Assembly (NCBI RefSeq): GCF_008000815.1
Contig: NZ_CP042806.1
Coordinates: forward strand, 1,240,001 to 1,304,000
DNA from: Terriglobus albidus
GTDB taxonomy: Bacteria > Acidobacteriota > Terriglobia > Terriglobales > Acidobacteriaceae
Length of the DNA: 64,000 nucleotides
Direction: 5' to 3'
Position numbers and translations under genes: made by a program
Shown: piece after piece, positions 1 to 8,017 of the stretch
Numbering within the stretch: position 1 is the stretch's first letter
How the letters are laid out: each line of letters opens with the position of its first letter
Notes under the pieces: generated by a model
Told to the model about the DNA's origin: nothing
Database searches by the model: none
What the model saw: only the letters and a program-made list of their open reading frames with translations

Positions 1-821
1 CGTACTACAACGCAGTCACGGTCACCAGTCCGCGTGACGGTAACTTCCATGGCGACGCCATGATGCTTGCCGTGCAGCGCCGCGCTGCCCGTGGCCTGAC
101 GCTGCTGACGAGCTATACCTTCAGCAAGCTGTTGGATAACGGCATCGCCAATCCGCTGGATGGATACATCGGCATCTCCAGTTCCGGTGGCGTGATTACG
201 CCGCAGGATTCAAACAACCGTCAGCTCGAGTACAGTCTCGATCCGACGGATATCAAGCACCGGTTTGTTTCCAGTGCGCTCTATGAACTTCCGTTTGGAC
301 ATGGTCGCCGCTGGCTGGCCAATACAGGCGGTTTGATGGATCGCCTGGTGAGCGGATGGCAGATGAATGGTGTCGTTACCGCACAGAGCGGCCTGCCGCT
401 TACGATCTCCGGAGCCAACAACAACCTGGCGACGCGGCCGAGTTTCGTTCCCGGCAAGTCGGCGAAGGATGTGAACAAGTCGAGCCGCAGCGTTACTTCG
501 TGGTTCGATGGCACCGTCTTCCAGAATCCTGACAACTGGACCTACGGCAATGTGCCTCGCGTGCTGCCCAATGCCCGTGGACCGAAGTATGTGAATCTGG
601 ACGCCTCGATCTTCAAGACGACCAGCATTACGGAGTCAGTGAAGCTGCAGCTTCGTCTGGAATCGTTCAACGCGTTGAACCATCCGAACTTCCGTCTGCC
701 GAATACGAGTTTTGTTCCGGCGTCCGGGAGTAACGGTCTGAACACAAGCGCGAGCTTTGGTCAGATTACGAGTGATATTCAGCCTCGTAATGTGCAGATC
801 GCGGCGAAGATTTTGTTCTAG
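1..821 (+). CDS. TonB-dependent receptor, C-terminal part (5' end outside window)
   Basis: The frame is open from the left edge (first codon at base 3) to the TAG at 819-821, so this is the 3' part of a larger gene. The protein has the alternating aromatic/polar strands of an outer-membrane beta-barrel and ends in ...AAKILF with the terminal Phe typical of barrel proteins. Segments such as FSKLLDN, ALYELPFG, GWQMNGVVTAQSGLP and RLESFNALNHPNF recur in the same order near the C-termini of the complete receptors at 8018-11299, 38331-41831 and 57546-60953, so it belongs to the same Oar-like carboxypeptidase-regulatory family. It probably imports a large substrate into the periplasm. The substrate cannot be told, because the plug and N-terminal domain lie outside the window. 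Confidence 0.9.
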   Translation, partial: YYNAVTVTSPRDGNFHGDAMMLAVQRRAARGLTLLTSYTFSKLLDNGIANPLDGYIGISSSGGVITPQDSNNRQLEYSLDPTDIKHRFVSSALYELPFGHGRRWLANTGGLMDRLVSGWQMNGVVTAQSGLPLTISGANNNLATRPSFVPGKSAKDVNKSSRSVTSWFDGTVFQNPDNWTYGNVPRVLPNARGPKYVNLDASIFKTTSITESVKLQLRLESFNALNHPNFRLPNTSFVPASGSNGLNTSASFGQITSDIQPRNVQIAAKILF

Positions 822-870
822 GAACGTTTGCTCTCACGCACATGGGATTGATGCATCGGACAGTAAAGGC

Positions 871-911
871 CGGGCCCATGTCCCTCAGGGACATGGGACA
901 CCAGGTGCATG
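871..911. repeat. Intergenic palindromic repeat, copy 1
   Basis: Bases 875-897 form an almost complete palindrome (CCCATGTCCCT / AGGGACATGGG around one base), followed by ACACCAGGTG. The same layout, a hairpin with a TCCC/GGGA core followed by a GGCACCCGGTG-like tail, occurs at 34233-34284 and 52508-52558. It lies just after the receptor gene and may act as a transcription stop for it, but it has no T-tract. Confidence 0.6.
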
Positions 912-951
912 GATTATCTGGAATGTCCTGGCACAGTTCATAACAGAGGAA

Positions 952-1191
952 ATGATGAAAAAGAGTTGGATCGTCACGGCGCTTGTCTGTGCTTGCCTTT
1001 GTTCGCATGTTGTTGCGCAGCAGCAGAAAAAGCGGCACGTCCTTGTGATCTCTCTTGATGGCATGGGGGCTGACTATGTGGTGCATGCAGATCGGTACGG
1101 TCTGAAGATTCCGACGCTGCGGCGGTTTATGAAGGAAGGTGTGTATGCGGAGGGAGTGACCGGCGTCAATCCCGTTGCACTTGCACCTTGA
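952..1191 (+). pseudogene. Truncated ectonucleotide pyrophosphatase/phosphodiesterase (alkaline phosphatase superfamily)
   Basis: An ATG at 952 (second ATG at 955) sits behind AGAGGAA. It opens a 79-residue frame with a lysine-rich start, a hydrophobic signal peptide ending HVVAQ, and then HVLVISLDGMGADY. That is the first metal-binding strand (Asp in SLDG) of type I phosphodiesterases. The next conserved piece, PTLRRFMKEGVYAEGVTGVNP, normally leads directly into the V-T-x-P-S/N-H-T-T nucleophile loop. Here it runs into ALAP and a TGA. With no nucleophile and none of the roughly 350 remaining residues, the product cannot be active. The following 120 bases show no continuation in any frame that I can recognise. 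A 3' deletion or rearrangement is the likely cause. A longer in-frame start at 757 is unlikely because it would overlap the receptor gene. Confidence 0.75.
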
Positions 1192-1311
1192 ATCCAAGCT
1201 GCTTTTCTACCGATCCTTCTTGCCCCGGCAAAAGGCTGAAAAGCAGATCCCTACGGGATGACAAACAAAAAGAGTGTTCGCTTGTTGGCTTCATCGACCC
1301 TGCTAAGGAGG

Positions 1312-1935
1312 CTATTGCAGGTCGACCAAACCGCGCTGCAGGGCGTAGATGGTGGCCTGGGTGCGGTCGCGGGCGCCCATCTTTTCCAGGATCGAGCTGA
1401 CGTGGATACGGACGGTCTTTTCGGCGATTCCCAGTTCTTCGGCGATCTCGCGGTTGGAGAAGCCTTGTGTGATGCAGGTCAGCACTTCGCCTTCGCGGGG
1501 CGTGAGATCGACCGAGGGCATGCGCTCGGCCAGGCGGTGAAGGATCTCTTTGGGGATGTACCGAAGGCCGCGGCTTACGGTCAGCACGGCGTTGGTGACC
1601 TCTTCTCCGGAGGCGTCTTTGGTGAGGTAGCCCATGGCTCCGCCACGTACGGCGCGGTAGATATCCTCGCTGCCGCGATAGGCGGAGAGCACGATACATC
1701 GGGCGGTGGGGAAGTCCTTACGGATATGCTGCAGCACCTCGAAACCGCTCATGCGTGGCATTCGCAGATCGAGCAGAACGACATCCGGCGTGAGCTGGTG
1801 GTAGAGGTCGATCCCCTGCTGGCCATCGCTAGCCTCGCCCACCACCTTGATCTGGGGATGGGTTGAGAGCACAGAGTGCAGCGCCATCCGGGCGAGGAAG
1901 TGATCTTCAATCAGGATGACGCGAATGGGATTCAT
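1312..1935 (-). CDS. NarL/FixJ-type response regulator
   Basis: The 207-residue protein begins MNPIRVILIEDH. This start is preferred over one four codons upstream because its ATG overlaps the TGA of the kinase gene as ATGA (1932-1935), a sign of translational coupling. Residues 1-120 are a receiver domain with acidic pair E10/D11, phospho-acceptor D56 in VVLLDLRMP, and the conserved Lys in LTKDA. Residues about 145-207 are a LuxR-type helix-turn-helix (LTPREGEVL, FSNREIAEELGIAEKTVRIHVSSILEKMG). It is the likely partner of the kinase at 1932-4955. Its targets may include the MFS gene upstream and the divergent amidohydrolase cluster, which is inferred from position only. Confidence 0.95.
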   Translation of the reverse strand: MNPIRVILIEDHFLARMALHSVLSTHPQIKVVGEASDGQQGIDLYHQLTPDVVLLDLRMPRMSGFEVLQHIRKDFPTARCIVLSAYRGSEDIYRAVRGGAMGYLTKDASGEEVTNAVLTVSRGLRYIPKEILHRLAERMPSVDLTPREGEVLTCITQGFSNREIAEELGIAEKTVRIHVSSILEKMGARDRTQATIYALQRGLVDLQ

Positions 1936-4900
1936 AGGCCTATCCACCGGATTACATCTGTGTCCGACAAGCGCCGCGATGGGTCGGGCGAGTCATATGG
2001 CAACACGACAGAGACTTCGGTGCCTCGATTGAGCGCGCTCTCTACATTGAAGCGCCCGCCGATCTTGCGCGCGCGCTCCTCCATTACCAGCAGGCCGAAA
2101 TGCCCGCGCCGGGTCCCGGTGCGATCCTGGGAGAAACCAACGCCATCGTCGTGAATCACCATTTTTAGTGCGGATTCATCATACCGTAAATGCACAAGGA
2201 TAGACTTCGGCTGCCCGTGCCTCAGCGCATTGGAGACGGCTTCCTGCCCGATGCAGACAAGGTGATGGACCGACGCAGGCGGAAGCAGAATCTCGCGTCC
2301 TTCGACGGCCATGCGGGTCTCCACATCCTCCTGCTTATAGTGCGAGCTGATGGCCTTCGACAGCGCCTGGGAGAGAACTCCAGTGACTTCATCGGTATCC
2401 CGCAGGTCCCAGATGATGCGCCGTGCCTCTGCCTGGCAGTGCGAGACCATGCTGCGCGCCATGTCGCAGGCGTTCTTCGCGTCAGTGAGTTCATGGGCAT
2501 CCTTATCGAGGGTGCGCGATGCGGTTTCGAGTTGCCATGAGATGGCGGCGAAGCCCGCCATCAGAGTGTCGTGACACTCGCGGGCGATGCGGTTGCGTTC
2601 CTGCAGCACGATGCCCATGTTTCCTTTCACGCGGCGGATCCGGCGCGTGTACAGGTGCGCTCCGAGGAAGAAGACGAGCATGCCTACCAGCAGATAGAAG
2701 GTGTAGGTGGCGTAGAAGTGTGGCCGCTGCCGCACACTGATGGAGGCGACCGGGGTCATCCATGGATCGCCGCCGACGCGCGCCTGCACCTCAAAAGTGT
2801 AGGTGCCCGCCGGAATGCGGCGATAACGTGCATAGCGGGAGTGAGTGGTCACCCAGCCCGAGTCATAGCCTGTCAGGCGATAGCGGAACTCTGTCTGCGA
2901 TGGGTTTGAGAGCCGGCTGGCGTCGAAGCGGAAGTTGATCTCGCCCTCTGAGGGGTCGATAACAACACGGTCGCCCGTCAACAGCGATTCAGCGCGTGTG
3001 TCGTTGCCGAAGGTCCAGCCGGTGATGCGGGCGGTCGGCGGGGCCATGGTGGCGGTCTCGGCAAACGGCGTTGTGCGTGCGAAGCCCTTGCTGGTGGCGA
3101 AGTACATCACGCCGTTGGGGAGGCGGGTTGCAGAGGGACGCGAGGGGCCACTGCAGTCGGAGGAGGGCATGCCGTCCTGCTTGATGAACAGTGTCGAGGA
3201 GATGCGCTGCAGTTTTCCGGTCGACAGATCGTTCAGGTCAGAGGCAAGAATTCTGACGATGCCCTGCGATGTGCCCAGCCAGAGATGTCCGTGCGCATCT
3301 TCCAGCATGTTGTAGATGGGCATGGATGGCAGCCCGGCGTCGTTGGGCAACGGGAATGCCCGGTCGCCGGTGATGCGGGAGAGACCGCCGGTGCGTGAGC
3401 CCGCCCAGACGTTTCCGTACGAGTCCAATGACAGGGAGAGCACATAAGGGTGGGGCATCTCGCGAATCGTCATTACCTGGCCGTTGAGGATGCGGAACAG
3501 GCCAGTGCTGGTCGCCGCCAGGATGGAGCCATCGGTATCTTCCAGAAGATCGGTGACGAGCTTCGAGGGAAGGTAGGTCTCGCCACCGGTTGTCGCCGGA
3601 ATACCGCTGCGGAAGTAGTGAAGGCCGGTGTAGGTTCCGACCCATAAGCCTCCCTGCCGGTCAGAGTGCAGGACACTTACGGCATTGACGGGAGACTCGA
3701 TCCCCAGCTGGTGGTGGCTCCACGTCTCTCCGTTGAAGGAGTAGATGCCATCGAACCATGTTCCCACCCAGATGCGGCCGTGTTTGTCTTCCGTAATGGT
3801 CCGGATCGGGGTCCTGGCTGGCATTCCTGGAATATGAACGGGGGTAATGACGCCGTTGTGCTGACGGAATACGCCTTGTCCCCAGGTGCCGAGCCACAGG
3901 TCTCCCTTGCTGTCGCCGAAGGCTACGGCGGAGTAGGAGGGCTTGAAGTCCGGCGCCTGCAGCATGGCAAAGGGGGCGCGACGCCAGCGGCTAAGGCCTC
4001 CGGTCAGGCCGCCAATCCAGAGGTTGTCTTCGTCATCAATAAAGAGTGTGCGTACAGTGTCGTCCGGCAGACCATCGGTTGTGGACCATCCGGAGGAACC
4101 CTCGCTATTCAAGCGAAAGAGGCCGCTGTTTTTGGTGCCGATCCAGAGGTTGTGCTGGCGGTCGCTCACCAGGATGGTGACCTGGGTGGCAACCTGCATG
4201 CGCTGCATGAACGCCGGTTCCTGCCCGGAGCGTTCATTCGCCTCAAGAACCGCGTGCATGGTGCCGAGCCACAGATGAGAGGAACGATCGCGATAAACGG
4301 ACGTCGGCTCGCCGAACTGCGCGGGAACAGAAACATGCGTTACACCATGGCTGGTCCAGTGAAAGAGTCCCGACGAGGTGACAAAGTACATGCCGCCGTG
4401 CAGGTCTTCGGCGAAGACCGTTGTGATGTCGCCGCCGATGATGCCGACGTTGGGAACGGTCTCGAGCTGGTTATTGCGGTAGCGCAGAATGCCATGCTGG
4501 GTCGCGATCCAGAGAGTGCCATCGTGATCAAAGACCATTGTCCGGATGCGCTCGTTCTCGTGGCCGGCTGCGCTGCTGATGTTTACGGCGCCTGTCGCCG
4601 TCTGATGAATCACGCCGGCGCCATCGGTGCCGATCCAGAGATCGTCTGCCAGACCGGGAAGTACAGCGTTGACGGCGTCGATATTCATCGTTGCCGCGTT
4701 TGGCATCGCGAGGCGCTGGAAGGTCTGGCCGTCGAAGGTAGAGACGCCGGAGAAGGTCGCTAGCAGCAGGGTGCCATCGGCTCGCTGCGCGATCATGCGC
4801 ACGTTGCTTTCAGGCAGGCCGTCCTCTACCTGCCATTCCTGTTTCTGGTACTCAGCAAGGTCAATCGGCGCAGGTGTGGGCGTCGCCTGTGGAAAGGCGC

Positions 4901-4955
4901 GGGCAGACAGGAGAGCGAGGGTCAGAAGCAACCCAGAGGTACATCGACGAAACAT
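1932..4955 (-). CDS. Two-component sensor kinase with extracytoplasmic beta-propeller (Reg_prop/Y_Y_Y/HisKA_3)
   Basis: The protein has 1007 residues with a signal peptide (about 1-22, ending ARAFPQ). About ten propeller blades follow, with repeated LWIGT-type motifs (LWIGTDGAG, LWLGTWGQG, IWVGTWFDG, LWVGTYTG, LWLGTSQG). A Y_Y_Y domain lies at about 670-740, a transmembrane helix near 745-765 (FYLLVGMLVFFLGAHLY), a HisKA_3 dimerisation domain with H795 in ARECHDTLMAG, and a HATPase_c domain with ISNALRHG-like and DDGVGFS motifs. In Bacteroidetes hybrid systems such propellers sense oligosaccharides in the periplasm. Here kinase and regulator are separate proteins. The gene lies 55 bases downstream of the MFS gene and overlaps the regulator by 4 bases, so transport and sensing genes probably form one operon. 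The ligand is unknown. Confidence 0.95.
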   Translation of the reverse strand: MFRRCTSGLLLTLALLSARAFPQATPTPAPIDLAEYQKQEWQVEDGLPESNVRMIAQRADGTLLLATFSGVSTFDGQTFQRLAMPNAATMNIDAVNAVLPGLADDLWIGTDGAGVIHQTATGAVNISSAAGHENERIRTMVFDHDGTLWIATQHGILRYRNNQLETVPNVGIIGGDITTVFAEDLHGGMYFVTSSGLFHWTSHGVTHVSVPAQFGEPTSVYRDRSSHLWLGTMHAVLEANERSGQEPAFMQRMQVATQVTILVSDRQHNLWIGTKNSGLFRLNSEGSSGWSTTDGLPDDTVRTLFIDDEDNLWIGGLTGGLSRWRRAPFAMLQAPDFKPSYSAVAFGDSKGDLWLGTWGQGVFRQHNGVITPVHIPGMPARTPIRTITEDKHGRIWVGTWFDGIYSFNGETWSHHQLGIESPVNAVSVLHSDRQGGLWVGTYTGLHYFRSGIPATTGGETYLPSKLVTDLLEDTDGSILAATSTGLFRILNGQVMTIREMPHPYVLSLSLDSYGNVWAGSRTGGLSRITGDRAFPLPNDAGLPSMPIYNMLEDAHGHLWLGTSQGIVRILASDLNDLSTGKLQRISSTLFIKQDGMPSSDCSGPSRPSATRLPNGVMYFATSKGFARTTPFAETATMAPPTARITGWTFGNDTRAESLLTGDRVVIDPSEGEINFRFDASRLSNPSQTEFRYRLTGYDSGWVTTHSRYARYRRIPAGTYTFEVQARVGGDPWMTPVASISVRQRPHFYATYTFYLLVGMLVFFLGAHLYTRRIRRVKGNMGIVLQERNRIARECHDTLMAGFAAISWQLETASRTLDKDAHELTDAKNACDMARSMVSHCQAEARRIIWDLRDTDEVTGVLSQALSKAISSHYKQEDVETRMAVEGREILLPPASVHHLVCIGQEAVSNALRHGQPKSILVHLRYDESALKMVIHDDGVGFSQDRTGTRRGHFGLLVMEERARKIGGRFNVESALNRGTEVSVVLPYDSPDPSRRLSDTDVIRWIGL

Positions 4956-5010
4956 GAATGATGCCTGTTACTACGGCAACATATCTTCGATCAGATCGCA
5001 AAACAAATCT

Positions 5011-6369
5011 TTACGCGACGTTGACCCGAACTTCCTCCTGCGGCAGCAGCAGGGGAACCTCGGGGTGGACAAAGAGCCAGCAGACGCCGCCAATCACGGC
5101 GAAGCAGGCGGCGACGGCAAAGGAGACGGTCCAGCCGAAGTTCTGGGCGATCCACGGTGTCAGGGAGGCGGTGACGGCTCCGCCTAACTGGCCGCCCATG
5201 TTCACGATCGAAGAGAAGACAGCCGACCGGCGGCCGGCGATGTCATTGGAGGCCGACCAGAACGAGCTCTGCGAGATATAGAGAGCGCCGGCGCCGAAGG
5301 CAAGGATGATGCCAGCAACCAGGGGGCTCTTTGCCCGCGAGCCCAGCAGAAGGAAGACGCCGGTCAGGAACAGAGCTCCGGTAGCCAGGTAGCAGCGGCC
5401 GATGCGGAGTCCTTTGGTTCCCGAGAGCCAGTCGCTCGCTGCTCCGCCTGCGAGGCAGCAGAGCGTCATCGACAGGAACGGAAGCATGGAGATCTGAGCG
5501 CTCGCCTTCAGGTCGACTCCGCGGACCTTCGCCATATAGAGGAAAAACCAGCTGAAGTAGATCCAGGAGACGTAGCCGAAGCAGAAGTATCCCATCATCA
5601 GCGCCGGAAGGTCGCGGCGGCCGAAGAGCTGACGCCAGGAGAAGGAGATCGGCTGGCTATTGCTGCCGTTTCCATTGCCGTTGCGAAGATCGCGGTCGAG
5701 GCGTGCCGAGAGGCCGACTTCGATCTCCTGCAACTCGGTCATGGAGAGCGAGGGATGTTCATTCGGTGTGTCGCGCGAGACAAACCACCAGACCAGGCCG
5801 ATGCCTGTGCCGAGGAGGGCGCTGAAGTAGAAGGCCGCGCGCCAGCCGTCATGGGCGATGATCCAGTTAAGGAGCGGGGGAGTGAGGCCGCTGCCCGCGC
5901 CTACTCCGGCGAAGATCAGGCCGTTGATGATGCCGCGCTCGCTGACCGGGATCCACTGGGCGACGAACTGGTTAGCTGCCGGATAGACCACGGCTTCTCC
6001 GGCGCCGAGGATCAGGCGGATGGCGATCAGGAAGAAGACGGCACCGGGAAGTCCGGTAGGCAGTACGGCCACCATTAGCGTAGCGACGCCCCACCATAAG
6101 GTGCCCAGAGTCAGAACGCGGCGCGGCCCAAAGCGGGCGGCCAGCCATCCCGCGGGGATTTGAAATCCTGCATAGCCGATCAGAAAAGCGCTGAAAATGA
6201 GTCCTAGCCGCTGGTAACCGAGTCCGAACTCCTCGCTGATCTGAAGTCCGGCGATCGAGATATTGGTGCGGTCAAGGAAGGCAATCGCGCTCAGAGCGAA
6301 CAGCAGAACTGCAAGAAAAAAGCGAAGCTTATAGACCTTCCCAAAACTGACCATGTGGAGTAACAGCAT
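5011..6369 (-). CDS. MFS transporter, anion:cation symporter-like
   Basis: The protein has about 452 residues and twelve predicted membrane helices. Helix 1 carries AIAFLDRTNISIAG, the D-R-x-N pattern of the anion:cation symporter (ACS) branch that takes up hexuronates, galactonate and related sugar acids. The amphipathic loop between helices 2 and 3 contains GWLAARFGPRRVL. The ATG at 6369 is preferred because GAGG precedes it by 6 bases; the open frame extends to a TTG at 6402, and another ATG lies at 6354. The gene heads a minus-strand set with the kinase and regulator genes. It is divergent from the secreted amidohydrolase at 6464, so it may take up an acidic product made by that cluster (inference). 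The substrate cannot be read from the sequence. Confidence 0.88.
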   Translation of the reverse strand: MLLLHMVSFGKVYKLRFFLAVLLFALSAIAFLDRTNISIAGLQISEEFGLGYQRLGLIFSAFLIGYAGFQIPAGWLAARFGPRRVLTLGTLWWGVATLMVAVLPTGLPGAVFFLIAIRLILGAGEAVVYPAANQFVAQWIPVSERGIINGLIFAGVGAGSGLTPPLLNWIIAHDGWRAAFYFSALLGTGIGLVWWFVSRDTPNEHPSLSMTELQEIEVGLSARLDRDLRNGNGNGSNSQPISFSWRQLFGRRDLPALMMGYFCFGYVSWIYFSWFFLYMAKVRGVDLKASAQISMLPFLSMTLCCLAGGAASDWLSGTKGLRIGRCYLATGALFLTGVFLLLGSRAKSPLVAGIILAFGAGALYISQSSFWSASNDIAGRRSAVFSSIVNMGGQLGGAVTASLTPWIAQNFGWTVSFAVAACFAVIGGVCWLFVHPEVPLLLPQEEVRVNVA

Positions 6370-6463
6370 ACGAGCCTCGTGCAATGAACGAAATAGGTCC
6401 AATGTCTTACGTTAATGCGGGGCAAACCACCCATGACAATCACATGAAACGGAGAGAACAATC

Positions 6464-7804
6464 GTGGAATTCCATATACAGGCGGTAAAGGCTTTGCGGA
6501 ACAAGTTTCTGGTTCAATCGGTGCTTCTGCTGGCGTCCTGCGTTGCGGTGGCAAACGCTCAGCACTACGACCTCATTGTGCAGCACGGTCATGTCATCGA
6601 TCCGAAGAACGGCATCGACGGAGTGATGGACGTTGCGGTGCTGGATGGAAAGATTGCCAAGGTAGCCAAATCCATCGCTGCCTCTGAAGCGGTGAAGGCC
6701 GTGGATGCGACGGGCCTTTACGTTACGCCCGGTCTGATCGATATCCACGCGCACGTGTATGCGGGGACCGGTGAGCGCAACTCGTATGCAGGCGACAACA
6801 GTCTTTATCCTGACGGCTATACCTTCCGCGTCGGCGTTACGACCGTGGTGGATGCGGGCAGTTCCGGATGGCGATCTTTTGAGGACTTCAAAGATCGCGT
6901 TATTGACCGCTCCCACACCCGCATCCTGGCCATGCTGAATATCGTCGGCGCCGGCATGCGTGGCGCCAAGTACGAGCAGAATCTTGACGACATGGACGGC
7001 GAGGCTACCGGAAAGATGGCGCTGAAGTATCCGGGTCTGATCGTCGGTATCAAGAGCGCTCACTTTGAAGGACCTGAGTGGAAGCCATATGAACAGGCAG
7101 TCATTGCCGGCAATATTGCGAAGGTTCCCGTGATGATCGATTACGGTTCCAACCGCAAGGAGCGGCCGCTGTACGACCTGCTCTCGAAGGTGCTACGTCC
7201 GGGCGATATCTATACCCATATGTACTCCGGCCTGCGCGGTGAGCAGGATGCCACGACCGGCAAGACGAGCGAAGCCCTCAAGATCGGCCGTAAGCGTGGC
7301 ATCTACTTCGATGTGGGTCACGGTGGCGGAAGCTTCAACTGGACGGTTGCAGCGCCGCTCGTGAAGGAAGGGTTCATTCCGGACTCCATCTCGACGGACA
7401 TTCACATCACCAGCATGAATGCCGGCATGAAAGACCAGTTGAACGTTGCCAGCAAGATGATGACGCTGGGCCTCTCGCTGCAGGAGGTCGTCAAAGAGAT
7501 GACCTCAAATCCGGCCAAGGAGATTCAGCATCCTGAGCTTGGCAATCTCACAGAAGGCTCGCCTGCTGATATTGCAGTGCTGCGCCTGGAGACTGGGAAG
7601 TTCGGCTTTGTCGATATGAACAATACGGTCTATCCGGGCACGAAAAAACTTGCCTGCGAGCTTACCGTTCATGACGGCAAGGTCGTGTATGACCTGAACG
7701 GCCTGTCGGCCGATCCATGGGATGGAAAAGTTGTTACTCCGGCGCAGGCGAAGCGCTTTACCACGATGCACGTTCGTCCGGAGAAGCCTTCCGTAGCCCA
7801 TTGA
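6464..7804 (+). CDS. Secreted amidohydrolase/deacetylase family metallohydrolase
   Basis: The GTG at 6464 follows CGGAGAGAACAATC. The 446-residue protein has a signal peptide (LVQSVLLLASCVAVANA, cut before QHYDL), so it should act outside the cytoplasm. The metal site of the amidohydrolase superfamily is visible: H95-x-H97 in DIHAHVYAG, K197 in VGIKSAHFEGPEW as the probable carboxylated bridging lysine, H252 in YTHMYSG, and D312 in STDIHIT. It resembles the COG3964 group (Atu3266/EF0837-like enzymes). These cleave N-acyl or ester groups, and in several bacteria their genes sit beside DgaE-type PLP ammonia lyases. The same pairing occurs here with the SelA-like genes 5-8 kb downstream. The true substrate is unknown; dihydroorotase is a common but unlikely automatic name. 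Confidence 0.88.
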   Translation: MEFHIQAVKALRNKFLVQSVLLLASCVAVANAQHYDLIVQHGHVIDPKNGIDGVMDVAVLDGKIAKVAKSIAASEAVKAVDATGLYVTPGLIDIHAHVYAGTGERNSYAGDNSLYPDGYTFRVGVTTVVDAGSSGWRSFEDFKDRVIDRSHTRILAMLNIVGAGMRGAKYEQNLDDMDGEATGKMALKYPGLIVGIKSAHFEGPEWKPYEQAVIAGNIAKVPVMIDYGSNRKERPLYDLLSKVLRPGDIYTHMYSGLRGEQDATTGKTSEALKIGRKRGIYFDVGHGGGSFNWTVAAPLVKEGFIPDSISTDIHITSMNAGMKDQLNVASKMMTLGLSLQEVVKEMTSNPAKEIQHPELGNLTEGSPADIAVLRLETGKFGFVDMNNTVYPGTKKLACELTVHDGKVVYDLNGLSADPWDGKVVTPAQAKRFTTMHVRPEKPSVAH

Positions 7805-7836
7805 GTATGTACGGGCAGTAGGTCAAACGTCCTAGT

Positions 7837-7871
7837 TATAGCCCTGTCATCAGGCTGATGACAGGGCTATA
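7837..7871. terminator. Strong inverted repeat after the amidohydrolase gene
   Basis: Two 17-base arms (7837-7853 and 7855-7871, starting TATAGCCCTGTC) are perfectly complementary around one central base. The hairpin begins 32 bases after the stop codon and is followed by CAAAAGG rather than a T-run. It may stop transcription between the amidohydrolase and receptor genes or protect the mRNA end. The remaining bases up to 8000 show no gene. Confidence 0.55.
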
Positions 7872-8017
7872 GCAAAAGGCACATTGTTGTTGTCACAAAT
7901 CTCTAAAAAGTAAGTAAAACCTGTCGGCAAGAGACGGGGACAAGAGAAATACCAGAAGGACCGATTTTTCGGGATTTGGTTTTTTGGATATGAAATTTAG
8001 CTTTCAGGAGGCACTGC

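Noticed and set aside
3666-4763. Plus-strand open frame of 365 codons opposite the propeller kinase gene
   Set aside because: It lies wholly inside the kinase gene in antisense, has no recognisable motif or ribosome site, and the kinase frame has full domain content; high GC makes long antisense frames common here.
6464-7804. Dihydroorotase in pyrimidine synthesis
   Set aside because: The protein has a signal peptide and neighbours unrelated to pyrimidine genes; the resemblance is to the wider amidohydrolase/deacetylase group.
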